From assembly GCF_026627425.1 (NCBI RefSeq), contig NZ_JAPNLH010000001.1:124001-188000 (forward strand): a DNA stretch of 64,000 nucleotides, read 5' to 3'. Of this stretch, positions 8,915 to 17,464 are shown piece by piece. How positions within the stretch are numbered: the first letter of the stretch is position 1; the number at the start of each line of letters is the position of its first letter. This DNA comes from Arthrobacter endolithicus (GTDB taxonomy: Bacteria; Actinomycetota; Actinomycetes; Actinomycetales; Micrococcaceae). The notes below the pieces were generated by a model. That model did not search any database and was not told where the DNA came from. It saw only the letters and a program-made list of their open reading frames with translations. Made by a program: the position numbers and the translations under genes.

Positions 8915-10629
8915 GCAAAGACCGAGTGCAGATCACCGAAGAAGCTACGTCCGAACCGCGTCCGCTGCTGGAGCTGCGGGACCTGGCCATCACGTTTGAC
9001 ACCTCCTCCGGAGAAGTCCCGGCGGTGCGCAATGCGAACCTGACCATCATGCCGGGTGAGACCGTGGCAATAGTGGGTGAGTCGGGGTCGGGAAAGTCGA
9101 CGACGGCGCTGGCCGCCATCGGGCTGCTGCCCGAAAACGGCCGCGTCAGCGGCGGCAGGATTCTCTTTGACGGTGAGGACCTGACCAAGGCGGACAGCAA
9201 GCGCATCATTGAGCTGCGTGGACGCTCCATCGGGATGGTCCCGCAGGATCCGATGTCCAACCTGAATCCGGTCTGGAAGATCGGGTATCAGGTCAGGGAA
9301 ACCCTTCGAGCGAACAATCTGGCGCGTAAGGATGTTGATGTGCAGGTGGCGGAGGTGCTGGCCGACGCCGGGCTGCCGGACGCGGCTCAGCGTGCCAAGC
9401 AGTATCCGCACGAATTTTCCGGCGGTATGCGCCAGCGGGCGCTCATCGCCATCGGACTGTCCTGCAGCCCCAGGCTGCTGATTGCGGACGAACCAACGTC
9501 CGCCTTGGATGTGACCGTCCAGCGCCAGATTCTGGACCACTTGGCAACCATGACAGCGGATCTGGGGACGGCCGTCCTGTTGATCACGCATGATCTCGGT
9601 CTGGCCGCAGAGCGCGCCGAGAAGGTTGTTGTCATGTACAAGGGACGGGTGGTGGAATCGGGGCCTGCGCTGGAGATCCTGCGCAACCCCCAGCACCCCT
9701 ATACCCAGCGCCTGGTGGCTTCGGCACCGTCGCTGGCCTCGCAGCGGATTAAGTCGGCCAAATCGGCGGGCGTGAAATCCGCGGACATTCTGACGCCGGA
9801 GTCAGGGGCCACGAAGGCGAAGTCCGACGACGTCATTGAGGTCAAAAATCTGACCAAGGTGTACAAACTCCGGGGCGGGAAAGGTGCCGGCGCGGACTTC
9901 AAGGCCGTGGATGACGTCTCCTTCAACATCAAGCGCGGAACCACGCTGGCCGTGGTGGGAGAATCCGGTTCGGGTAAATCCACGGTTGCCAAAATGGTGC
10001 TGAACCTGGAGAAGCCCACCGGTGGAAACATTATCTTCGACGGCATTGACCTCACAGCGCTGGATAAAAAGGCGCTGTTCAACTTCCGTCGACGGGTGCA
10101 GCCGATCTTCCAGGATCCTTATGGCTCGCTGGATCCGATGTACAACATCTACCGGACCATCGAAGAACCGCTGCGGGTGCATGGCATCGGGGACAAGAAG
10201 AGCAGGGAAGCGAAGGTCCGCGAGTTGCTGGACCAGGTTGCCCTGCCCGCCTCGTCGATGCGGCGCTTCCCGAACGAGCTCTCCGGCGGTCAGCGCCAGC
10301 GTGTGGCGGTAGCCCGGGCCTTGGCGTTGGACCCGGAAATCGTCATCTGCGATGAGGCTGTCTCCGCGCTGGACGTTTTGGTGCAGGCGCAGATCCTAAA
10401 CCTGCTGGCGGACCTGCAGGCGGAGTTGGGGCTGACCTACCTGTTCATCACCCATGACCTGGCCGTGGTCCGTCAGATTGCCGACCATGTCTGCGTGATG
10501 GAAAAGGGCAAAGTGGTGGAAGCCGGCACCACGGACCAGGTCTTCAATGCCCCGGCCGAGGCCTACACCCGCGCTCTGCTGGACGCGATCCCAGGGTCCC
10601 GGCTGGAACTGCGTCCCGAGGTGGCTTAG
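8911..10629 (+). CDS. Fused double ATPase of the peptide ABC importer (DppD-DppF type)
   Basis: A 572-residue protein with two complete ABC cassettes in one chain. The first Walker A (GESGSGKST) is at residues 56-64, with signature SGGMRQR near 170. The second Walker A is near 350-358, with signature LSGGQRQRV near 456. The C-terminal oligo_HPY extension of the first cassette (HPYTQRLVASAP) is present. The halves are joined by a Lys/Ser/Ala-rich linker at about residues 275-305. Separate DppD and DppF proteins are fused here, which is common in actinobacteria. It energises the upstream permeases and starts inside the end of the DppC-type gene. Confidence 0.93.
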   Translation: MSKDRVQITEEATSEPRPLLELRDLAITFDTSSGEVPAVRNANLTIMPGETVAIVGESGSGKSTTALAAIGLLPENGRVSGGRILFDGEDLTKADSKRIIELRGRSIGMVPQDPMSNLNPVWKIGYQVRETLRANNLARKDVDVQVAEVLADAGLPDAAQRAKQYPHEFSGGMRQRALIAIGLSCSPRLLIADEPTSALDVTVQRQILDHLATMTADLGTAVLLITHDLGLAAERAEKVVVMYKGRVVESGPALEILRNPQHPYTQRLVASAPSLASQRIKSAKSAGVKSADILTPESGATKAKSDDVIEVKNLTKVYKLRGGKGAGADFKAVDDVSFNIKRGTTLAVVGESGSGKSTVAKMVLNLEKPTGGNIIFDGIDLTALDKKALFNFRRRVQPIFQDPYGSLDPMYNIYRTIEEPLRVHGIGDKKSREAKVRELLDQVALPASSMRRFPNELSGGQRQRVAVARALALDPEIVICDEAVSALDVLVQAQILNLLADLQAELGLTYLFITHDLAVVRQIADHVCVMEKGKVVEAGTTDQVFNAPAEAYTRALLDAIPGSRLELRPEVA

Positions 10630-10664
10630 CCCCTCAGCGGTACATCCTTTTGGTCGGCAGTTGT

Positions 10665-10689
10665 GGTTCCTCGGACGTCCCTTGGAACC
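10665..10689. terminator. Candidate hairpin between convergent genes
   Basis: GGTTCC (10665-10670) and GGAACC (10684-10689) enclose the palindrome GGACGTCC. It lies between the convergent ATPase and SGNH genes and could end transcription from either side. There is no clear T tract. Confidence 0.35.
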
Positions 10690-10711
10690 TCAGCTGCCGG
10701 CCAATTGGCGT

Positions 10712-11686
10712 TTAGGGGGCCGCAACGCCCAGGGCCGTGAGCCTGTGGACCAAGACATCGGAAAGGATCCGGTGGCCTGCTCCGGTGAGATGAACGCCGT
10801 CGGCCATCTTGTCCGTCAGTGAATAGGCGGTCAGCCAATCGCCGGCGGAAATGAAAGGAATGCTGTTTTTCTCGGCGAACGCCCGGAGCAAGGAATCCAC
10901 TTGCGTGCGTCGGCCGCCACCATACTTCGGGCCCTTCGCGAGCGTGCCAATCATGACAAACCGCGCGGTCGGGTACGTTTGCCGCAGATCCTTCACCAGC
11001 CGCGACGCATTAGCCACGATCTGATCGTCCGTGGCACCGCGACCGGCATCATTACCTCCGCCCTCAATCACCACCAAGGGAGCCGGACCGTAGGGCACGT
11101 TCCAATTGCCCTTTTCCAACGCGTCCGGATAATTGCCGATCGGACCGTTCGCTGTAACAAAACCGGTGCCGCCGCGCCCGCAGAAGACGACGTTGTAGCC
11201 CAGTTTCGCCAGAGCCGTGTTCGTCCAGGTGTCCTTAGTGGACACTCCCGCCGCACCCTCGGACTGGGAGTCGCCAATCAGAACGGCAGTGCGCGCGATC
11301 GCGGCCACGACCCGTTCCTTCCGACCGGTCGCCGGATTCAGGTACAACGTGCCCGCCGGCAGGCCGGCAGGGCCCGTTGTTGGGCCCGCAGCGGTCGCCG
11401 GAACGTTGCTGGTCATCGACTGTCCGCTGGCTGATGGCCTGTGGGCCGCTCCCTGTATTCCAGCCGCTTGCACACCGGCTCCCGGAGCGGCCGCATGTGA
11501 TGAAACAGGCGGAGAGGGAGCCAGAGCCGGGGCGCAGCCGGCGCAGAGCAACGAAAGGGCCACGAGAGGTATCGCCGTTTTATTTACTGCCCCGACGGCC
11601 CGGCCCACTGATCTGGCACTTCGTTGAGGGGCAGCCGCGGGTTCACCGCGCCGCAGGACGGTGGACGGAGCAAAATTTCCGCGCAT
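10712..11686 (-). CDS. SGNH/GDSL-family hydrolase, probable lipoprotein
   Basis: A 324-residue protein. Block I (LIGDSQSEG, nucleophile Ser near residue 137), a GGNDAG block and the C-terminal block V (GVHLTGAGH, catalytic Asp/His near 300) are all visible, giving an esterase/acyl-hydrolase of the SGNH superfamily. A hydrophobic segment ending in LLCAGC at about residue 50 looks like a lipobox, so surface anchoring is likely, though the region before it is long. The ATG at 11686 has GGAG five bases upstream and is preferred over the in-frame ATG at 11710. The substrate is unknown; cell-envelope O-acyl groups are a reasonable guess. Confidence 0.8.
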   Translation of the reverse strand: MRGNFAPSTVLRRGEPAAAPQRSARSVGRAVGAVNKTAIPLVALSLLCAGCAPALAPSPPVSSHAAAPGAGVQAAGIQGAAHRPSASGQSMTSNVPATAAGPTTGPAGLPAGTLYLNPATGRKERVVAAIARTAVLIGDSQSEGAAGVSTKDTWTNTALAKLGYNVVFCGRGGTGFVTANGPIGNYPDALEKGNWNVPYGPAPLVVIEGGGNDAGRGATDDQIVANASRLVKDLRQTYPTARFVMIGTLAKGPKYGGGRRTQVDSLLRAFAEKNSIPFISAGDWLTAYSLTDKMADGVHLTGAGHRILSDVLVHRLTALGVAAP

Positions 11687-12007
11687 TCTGACTCCATCAT
11701 GTGCAAACATATCTATTAAGCGCTACTATCCGGCAAGGACGGGTAAAAATCCAACCGAGTCCGCAATGATGCGCGCGACTTTTTGTGCGGCGTTCTCCGG
11801 CACGCGTCCGGAACACAGCACGCGGGCCAAAAAAATGTCCCCGGGACCGGTAATTTAGGCCATCGATGGCCGAATCCAGTAGACTAACGTCATGTGCCCG
11901 TTTTGAGGGCCACCCGATGTCCGCGTTTAGTGCTGCGATGTCTGGGATTAATACCGTGACGGCCTACGGGTCTTCCACCGGGAACATACTGAAACGAGCC
12001 TTAGCGC
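11687..12007 (+). promoter_or_regulatory. typA upstream region with candidate -10
   Basis: A 321-base divergent spacer. A TAGACT at 11880-11885 is a plausible -10 for typA and would give a leader of about 115 bases; no good -35 is visible. Just upstream, GGCCATCGATGGCC (11858-11871) is a perfect 14-bp palindrome that could be an operator. No ORF with recognisable content was found. Confidence 0.35.
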
Positions 12008-13924
12008 ATGTCTGAAACCACCGCCAAATTAGCCTCACGCAATGATCTGCGTAACGTCGCCATCGTGGCGCACGTTGACCATGGCAAAACGACCCTGGTC
12101 GACGCCATGCTGAAGCAGACCCATTCGTTTGCTGCCCACGGCAACGTGGCGGACCGTGTCATGGACTCCGGCGATCTGGAACGTGAAAAAGGCATTACGA
12201 TTCTGGCCAAGAACACTACCGTTGCGTACAACGGACCGGCCTCCAACGGTGAAACCATCACCATCTCCGTCATTGACACTCCCGGCCACGCCGATTTTGG
12301 CGGCGAGGTTGAGCGCGGGCTTTCCATGGTTGACGGTGTCGTTCTGCTGGTCGACGCTTCCGAAGGTCCGCTGCCGCAGACCCGTTTTGTACTCCGCAAG
12401 GCGCTGGCCGCCAAACTCCCCGTCATCTTGCTGGTGAACAAGACGGACCGGCCCGACTCCCGCATCGACGAGGTCGTGCATGAGTCCATGGACCTGCTCC
12501 TGGGCCTGGCCTCAGACCTTGCTGATGAGGTTCCGGACCTGGACCTGGACGCCGTCCTGAACGTCCCGGTCGTTTACGCCGCAGCCAAAGTGGGCGCGGC
12601 TTCGCTGGACCAGCCGGAGAATGGCACGGTGCCGAACAACGACGATCTGGAGCCGCTGTTCAAAGCGATCATCGACCATATCCCTGCCCCGACGTACGAC
12701 CCCGAGGGTGTCCTGCAGGCCCACGTGACCAACCTGGACGCCTCGCCGTTCCTGGGACGCCTGGCGCTGCTGCGCATTTTCAACGGCACCCTGCGCAAGG
12801 GCCAGACCGTGGCGTGGGCCCGTCATGACGGCGAGCTGAAAAACGTCAAAATCACCGAGCTGCTGGCCACCAAGGCCCTTGAGCGTGTCTCGGTCGAGTC
12901 GGCCGGCCCCGGTGAGATTGTCGCCGTCGCCGGTATAGAAGACATCACCATCGGTGAGACGCTGACGGACCCGGACAACCCGAAGCCGCTGCCGCTGATC
13001 AAGGTTGACGACCCGGCCATCTCGATGACTATCGGTATTAACACCTCCCCGCTGGCCGGCCGTGTCAAGGGCCACAAGGTCACTGCCCGGCAGGTCAAGG
13101 ACCGCCTGGATAAGGAACTGATCGGTAACGTTTCCCTGCAGGTTCTGCCCACCGAGCGTCCCGATGCCTGGGAAGTCCAGGGCCGTGGCGAGCTGGCGCT
13201 TGCCATCCTGGTCGAGCAGATGCGCCGCGAAGGCTTCGAGCTGACCGTGGGCAAGCCGCAGGTGGTCACCCGGATCATCGACGGCAAGATCAACGAGCCG
13301 ATGGACCACATGACCATCGACGTGCCCGAGGAATACCTCGGCAATGTCACCCAGCTGATGGCTGCCCGCAAGGGCCGCATGGTCAACATGGCCAACCACG
13401 GCACCGGCTGGGTCCGGATGGAATTCATTGTTCCCGCCCGCGGCCTGATCGGCTTCCGGACCCGCTTCCTGACGGATACCCGCGGCGCCGGAATTGCCGC
13501 GTCCATTGGTGAAGGTTACGAGCCGTGGCACGGCCCGATCGAGTACCGGACCAACGGCTCCATGATCGCGGACCGCTCCGGCGTGGTGACTCCATTCGCC
13601 ATGATCAACCTGCAGGAGCGAGGCTCCTTCTTCGTCCAGCCCACCACCGAGGTGTACGAGGGCATGATCGTCGGCGAGAACTCCCGCGCCGACGACATGG
13701 ACGTGAACATCACGAAGGAAAAGAAGCTCACCAACATGCGTGCGGCGTCGTCGGACACGTTTGAAAACCTGACCCCGCCGCGCAACCTGACGCTGGAGGA
13801 ATCACTGGAATTCTCCCGGGAGGACGAGTGTGTTGAGGTCACGCCCGAGTCCATCCGGATCCGTAAGCTCATTCTGGACGCCAGCGAACGCGCCAAGGCG
13901 TACCGCAGCCGCGCCAAGGCATAG
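12008..13924 (+). CDS. typA: Ribosome-associated translational GTPase TypA/BipA
   Basis: A 638-residue EF-G-like GTPase. G1 is AHVDHGKT (residues 21-28), G3 DTPGHADFGG (about 90-99) and G4 NKTDRPD (about 143). They are followed by the domain II barrel, EF-G III/V-like domains and the BipA-specific C-terminal domain (GRGELALAILVEQMRREG; later LTNMRAASSD and LTLEESLEF). TypA binds the ribosome and matters for 50S assembly and for stress or cold growth in other bacteria. Length matches the family. It lies next to mshB and near a binding-protein gene, an order also seen in Mycobacterium. Confidence 0.97.
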   Translation: MSETTAKLASRNDLRNVAIVAHVDHGKTTLVDAMLKQTHSFAAHGNVADRVMDSGDLEREKGITILAKNTTVAYNGPASNGETITISVIDTPGHADFGGEVERGLSMVDGVVLLVDASEGPLPQTRFVLRKALAAKLPVILLVNKTDRPDSRIDEVVHESMDLLLGLASDLADEVPDLDLDAVLNVPVVYAAAKVGAASLDQPENGTVPNNDDLEPLFKAIIDHIPAPTYDPEGVLQAHVTNLDASPFLGRLALLRIFNGTLRKGQTVAWARHDGELKNVKITELLATKALERVSVESAGPGEIVAVAGIEDITIGETLTDPDNPKPLPLIKVDDPAISMTIGINTSPLAGRVKGHKVTARQVKDRLDKELIGNVSLQVLPTERPDAWEVQGRGELALAILVEQMRREGFELTVGKPQVVTRIIDGKINEPMDHMTIDVPEEYLGNVTQLMAARKGRMVNMANHGTGWVRMEFIVPARGLIGFRTRFLTDTRGAGIAASIGEGYEPWHGPIEYRTNGSMIADRSGVVTPFAMINLQERGSFFVQPTTEVYEGMIVGENSRADDMDVNITKEKKLTNMRAASSDTFENLTPPRNLTLEESLEFSREDECVEVTPESIRIRKLILDASERAKAYRSRAKA

Positions 13925-14004
13925 CAGCTTCCGCGCAGGCACCGCGCAACATTGCCGGAGCGTCGTCGGCCAGCCAGCGGCGGAAAGTCCGGCAAAATAG
14001 AGTC

Positions 14005-15348
14005 ATGACCCCACAGCAGCCCGTCCCCGAACTTTCCAGGGGCGGGCTGCTGCCGTTAACGCAGGCGGCCGGCCACCGGTTGCTCTTCGTCCACGCCCAC
14101 CCGGATGACGAAACACTGGTGACCGGGGCGACTATGGCGCTGTATGCTGCTGCCGGTGCCGACGTGGCGCTGCTGACCTGCACCCGCGGTGAACTCGGTG
14201 AAGTCATCCCGGTGGAACTGCAGTATTTAGAGGTCCACCAGCAGGGGAACGACGACGGCGGGAACGTCGGAGCCGGGCTGGCCGCAGTCCGGGAACTCGA
14301 GCTTGCGGCCGCGCTTGAAGAACTCGGCGTCCAGCAGCATTTCTGGCTCGGCCAGGGCCTTGCCAAGGCAGCACCCGGTCCGGATATGGTGTACCGCGAC
14401 TCGGGCATGTCATGGGGTCCCGATGGCCGCGCCAGAGCAGCAGCCACCGTCCTTCCCGGCTCACTGTCCCGGGCTCCGCTGGAGGAAGCAGCCAGCCACG
14501 CGGCGCAGCTCATTCGCAGTCTGCGCCCGCACGCCATCATCACCTACGCGGCCGACGGCGGCTACGGGCACCCGGACCACATCCGCGCCCACGAACTGAC
14601 GGTTCGGGCCGTGGAGCTGGCTGGAATGGAGGTACCGCCCTCGTTCTACACTATCGTCAGCGACCGGCCGGAACGGCCCCTGACGGAGGACGTCGCGCTG
14701 ATTACCGTCCACGGTGACTTCGAGGCCAAACGTGCTGCCATGGCAGCCCACAGAACGCAGGTGTCCGTTCAGGGGGACCGCTATGCCCTGTCTGACGGCG
14801 TATGGAAAGACATCTCCGGAACGGAAACTTTTCAGGTGCTGCGCCAGTCTGCAGCGCCGGCTGGATTCCGTCCCCTCAGCTCCGAAAGCAGCAGCCACCC
14901 TCCGGTCCGGGACGAGCCTGCACAGGGTGGGCTGCTCCCGCCTGGTAAGCCAGCGCCTTCCCGGCGGCTCACCACCGCCGCAGCTACCGTCGGGCTGGGG
15001 GTGCTTGCCGGGCTGCTGGGTACCGCACTGCATGGGCATGCCTTTGCCGCGACCGGCCTGCTGCTTCCCTGGGGCTCCGCCTTGGCCCTGCTGCTGCTCC
15101 TTTGCCTTTCTCTCTTCATGGGTCTGTGGCGCCGATCGGCGTGGCTCAGTGCCGTCAGCGGATTCGTCGCCTACCTCGTCGCCGGGACTCTCTCTCTTCC
15201 CCGCGGCGACAACGCTCTGATCATCGGGAATGTGCAGGGGAACGTGTGGCTCTACGGTATCGCCGTCGTGACCCCGGTATCGGCCGTCATCTGCGCGTAT
15301 CTCCTGCGCAGACAATCACGACGTCCCGAGACACGGCTTGACAGCTGA
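14005..15348 (+). CDS. mshB: Mycothiol-pathway GlcNAc-Ins deacetylase MshB with C-terminal four-helix membrane domain
   Basis: A 447-residue PIG-L family zinc deacetylase. Zinc ligands are in HAHPDDE (residues 30-36) and in GYGHPDH (near 185-191). CTRGELGEVIP and the VYRDSGM segment are typical of MshB, which deacetylates GlcNAc-inositol in mycothiol synthesis. The catalytic domain ends near residue 290. A Ser/Pro-rich linker and about four hydrophobic helices (about 325-437) follow, absent from classical MshB. This tail resembles a small membrane protein (DUF6113-like, from memory) encoded beside mshB elsewhere, so a fusion is likely. fdxA-dapC follow after a short divergent gene. Confidence 0.88.
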   Translation: MTPQQPVPELSRGGLLPLTQAAGHRLLFVHAHPDDETLVTGATMALYAAAGADVALLTCTRGELGEVIPVELQYLEVHQQGNDDGGNVGAGLAAVRELELAAALEELGVQQHFWLGQGLAKAAPGPDMVYRDSGMSWGPDGRARAAATVLPGSLSRAPLEEAASHAAQLIRSLRPHAIITYAADGGYGHPDHIRAHELTVRAVELAGMEVPPSFYTIVSDRPERPLTEDVALITVHGDFEAKRAAMAAHRTQVSVQGDRYALSDGVWKDISGTETFQVLRQSAAPAGFRPLSSESSSHPPVRDEPAQGGLLPPGKPAPSRRLTTAAATVGLGVLAGLLGTALHGHAFAATGLLLPWGSALALLLLLCLSLFMGLWRRSAWLSAVSGFVAYLVAGTLSLPRGDNALIIGNVQGNVWLYGIAVVTPVSAVICAYLLRRQSRRPETRLDS

Positions 15349-15414
15349 ACGCCGGCTGCGGGAGTAGTTCCCAACGCAATGGTCGGATGGAAAGTCGCGA
15401 CGAAGCTACTAAAG

Positions 15415-15708
15415 CTAGCGGGCTGGCGGCCGGCGTACCGGTGCCGGTGGAACGGACTTGGCCGCCTGGACATCCGCTAATGCAATGTGGACCTCGCCTG
15501 CTCGTGTCCCCACCGTGCAACGGTGGGCATCAATGGCAGTGAGGAAGCCTAAAGCATCCGTAAGGCCGCCGGGAATCCTGTACCGAACCACCACCCGAGT
15601 GCCGATCGGGAGATGCTTGAGGTTTTCCGCCGCAGTATCCACCAGTTCATAGTAGGTCTTCAATGTCTGGTGGATTGCCGGCGGTGGGGGATAATGGGAG
15701 AAACCCAC
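15415..15708 (-). CDS. Conserved small protein, unknown function
   Basis: A protein of up to 97 residues. Its core (LPIGTRVVVRYRIPGG, then DALGFLTAID and CTVGTRAGEVHIALADVQAAK) looks like a small beta-barrel module of the kind found at the N-terminus of some actinobacterial GNAT acetyltransferases, but no acetyltransferase domain is attached. It ends in a basic Pro-rich tail. The start is uncertain: GTG at 15708 has GGGGAG close upstream, and a TTG at 15663 is an alternative. It is divergent from fdxA, so its 5' end overlaps the fdxA promoter region. The repeated small-domain pattern and codon use favour a real gene; no function is assigned. Confidence 0.55.
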   Translation of the reverse strand: MGFSHYPPPPAIHQTLKTYYELVDTAAENLKHLPIGTRVVVRYRIPGGLTDALGFLTAIDAHRCTVGTRAGEVHIALADVQAAKSVPPAPVRRPPAR

Positions 15709-15764
15709 TCACTCCCCGGGCATATGGCTTGCCCGGGCGCATTAAGTCTAAGGAAGGTCCGGAC

Positions 15765-16085
15765 GTGACGTATGTAATTGCGCAGCCGTGCGTGGATGTC
15801 AAGGACAAGGCGTGCATTGAAGAATGCCCCGTCGACTGCATTTACGAAGGAGAGCGTTCGCTCTACATCCACCCGGATGAATGCGTGGACTGCGGTGCGT
15901 GTGAACCCGTCTGCCCGGTGGAGGCCATCTATTACGAGGATGACACACCGGAAGAGTGGGCGGAATACTACAAAGCAAACGTCGAGTTCTTCGATGAACT
16001 GGGCTCTCCGGGCGGTGCTGCGAAGATCGGCAATACGCACACGGACCACCCCATCATTTCGGTGCTCCCCCCGCAGAACCAGTGA
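15765..16085 (+). CDS. fdxA: 7Fe (3Fe-4S/4Fe-4S) ferredoxin
   Basis: A 106-residue ferredoxin. The first cluster Cys set is C9, C17, C21, C25, with the spacing of seven-iron ferredoxins where one cluster is 3Fe-4S. The second set is C40-xx-C43-xx-C46-xxx-C50. A C-terminal extension of about 50 residues (TPEEWAEYYKANVEFFDELGSP) is usual for actinobacterial FdxA. The GTG at 15765 has AGGAAGG seven bases upstream; the frame is open further 5' but the protein clearly begins TYVIAQPC. It overlaps dapC by four bases (GTGA), a pairing conserved in actinobacteria. It is a soluble electron carrier; partners are unknown. Confidence 0.95.
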   Translation: MTYVIAQPCVDVKDKACIEECPVDCIYEGERSLYIHPDECVDCGACEPVCPVEAIYYEDDTPEEWAEYYKANVEFFDELGSPGGAAKIGNTHTDHPIISVLPPQNQ

Positions 16086-17227
16086 CGGGGCGGACTTTCG
16101 GGCTGGCGTTGCCCGAGTACCCGTGGGACGCCATGGCACCCTACCTCCGGACGGCTTCCGGACACCCTGACGGCGTCGTCAATCTTTCGATCGGTACTCC
16201 GGTCGATCCGACGCCATCGGTGATTAGACGGGCGCTGGCCGATGCCGCCGACGCTCCCGGTTATCCAACTACGCACGGCACGCACGCGTTGCGGCGGGCG
16301 ATCGTGGCCTGGTTTGAGCGCCGCCGTGGCGTTCCGGGGCTGAGCCCGGCCGATGTCATGCCCACGGTGGGATCAAAGGAATTGGTGGCGTGGCTGCCGT
16401 TGCTGCTGGGACTGGGCGAGGGCGACGTGGTGGTGCGACCCTCTGTTGCCTACCCAACCTACGATATTGGTGCGACACTGGCCGGGGCTGCGTCGGTGGC
16501 AGCGGATTCACTGGATGACCTGGACGCCGCCACCCGGGCGCGGGTACGGCTGGTGTGGGTCAATTCCCCGGCTAATCCAACCGGCATGGTCCGGACAGCG
16601 GCTGAGCTGAAAGCCTTGGTGGACCAGGCCCGGGGACTGGGTGCCGTGGTGGCTTCGGACGAATGCTACGCAGAGCTCGGTTGGGGACCGTGGGATCCGC
16701 AGCGGGGCGGGGATCCGGTGCCCAGTGTGCTGGATCCGCGGGTCTGTGGAAGCTCCACGGCGAATCTGCTGGCCGTCTATTCGCTCAGCAAACAGTCCAA
16801 CGTTGCCGGCTACCGTGCTGCGTTTGTGGCCGGAGATTCGGCCATAATGACGAATTTGATCAACAGCCGCAAGCATGCGGGAATGATTGTGCCGTATCCC
16901 GTTCAGGAAGCGATGCGGGTTGCCTTGGGGGAGGACGGCCACGTGCAAGCGCAGAAGGACCTCTACCGCAACCGTCGCGACATCCTGATTCCGGCGCTGC
17001 AGGCCTTCGGTCTGCACATCCATCACTCCGAGGCCGGCCTGTACCTGTGGTGCACCGCGGGCGAAGATACCTGGCTGACGATTGGCCGGTTGGCCGAACT
17101 CGGAATCGTCGCCGGCCCCGGTGTGTTCTATGGGGAAGCCGGGAACGGGTTCATCCGGGTCGCGCTCACCGGCTCGGATGAACGCATCGGGGCTGCTGCG
17201 GCGAGGTTGCATTCATCAGCTCATTAG
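16082..17227 (+). CDS. dapC: N-succinyldiaminopimelate aminotransferase
   Basis: A 381-residue fold-type I PLP aminotransferase. Visible motifs are LSIGTPVDPTP near the N-terminus, YPTTHG, VNSPANPTG (Asn/Pro PLP contacts near residue 161), SDECYAELGW and SLSKQSNVAGYR with the Schiff-base Lys near residue 236. DapC converts succinyl-2-amino-6-oxopimelate to succinyl-DAP in the succinylase lysine pathway. The subfamily is supported by its place directly behind fdxA and by the presence of dapD and dapE in the same window. Translation starts at a GTG overlapping the fdxA stop, so the two are coupled. Confidence 0.93.
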   Translation: MTGRTFGLALPEYPWDAMAPYLRTASGHPDGVVNLSIGTPVDPTPSVIRRALADAADAPGYPTTHGTHALRRAIVAWFERRRGVPGLSPADVMPTVGSKELVAWLPLLLGLGEGDVVVRPSVAYPTYDIGATLAGAASVAADSLDDLDAATRARVRLVWVNSPANPTGMVRTAAELKALVDQARGLGAVVASDECYAELGWGPWDPQRGGDPVPSVLDPRVCGSSTANLLAVYSLSKQSNVAGYRAAFVAGDSAIMTNLINSRKHAGMIVPYPVQEAMRVALGEDGHVQAQKDLYRNRRDILIPALQAFGLHIHHSEAGLYLWCTAGEDTWLTIGRLAELGIVAGPGVFYGEAGNGFIRVALTGSDERIGAAAARLHSSAH

Positions 17228-17305
17228 TTTGTGAACCCGTCGTGCCCGGATAACCTGCGCGTGCGTGACGGTACTCTCGTTTTGGGCCATCCGTCGCCGT
17301 TGCCG

Positions 17306-17370
17306 GTCCTCAGGATTAGTCCTCAGGACCCACAGCGAGGTAGTTTCTTAACTGACCGCGGTAGTTTCTT
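17306..17370 (+). promoter_or_regulatory. Two pairs of direct repeats upstream of citrate synthase
   Basis: GTCCTCAGGA occurs at 17306-17315 and 17319-17328, 13 bp apart; each copy contains the near-palindrome TCCTcAGGA. GGTAGTTTCTT occurs at 17339-17349 and 17360-17370, 21 bp apart, about two helical turns. Both pairs lie 95-160 bases before the gltA start, where a transcription factor or overlapping promoters could act. No known binding motif was matched. Confidence 0.4.
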
Positions 17371-17464
17371 CTTGACTGCGCGGGCAACCAGCAGCCACAT
17401 CAATAAGGCCCCTGATGCTCCTAATGCTGCCAACGGGGCTGGGCTACCTCATGAAGGGGACTCC

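Noticed and set aside
8371-9696. Long minus-strand frame (over 400 codons) opposite the peptide importer ATPase and permease
   Set aside because: The plus strand carries clear ABC motifs; the opposite frame is a GC-codon shadow with no recognisable domain or start signal.
12512-13531. 339-codon minus-strand frame inside typA
   Set aside because: Mirror of conserved GTPase coding sequence; His/Gln/Gly-rich shadow only.
17231-17464. Extended N-terminus for citrate synthase
   Set aside because: Would add 78 residues without family support and cover the repeated control region; ATG 17465 has a good ribosome site.
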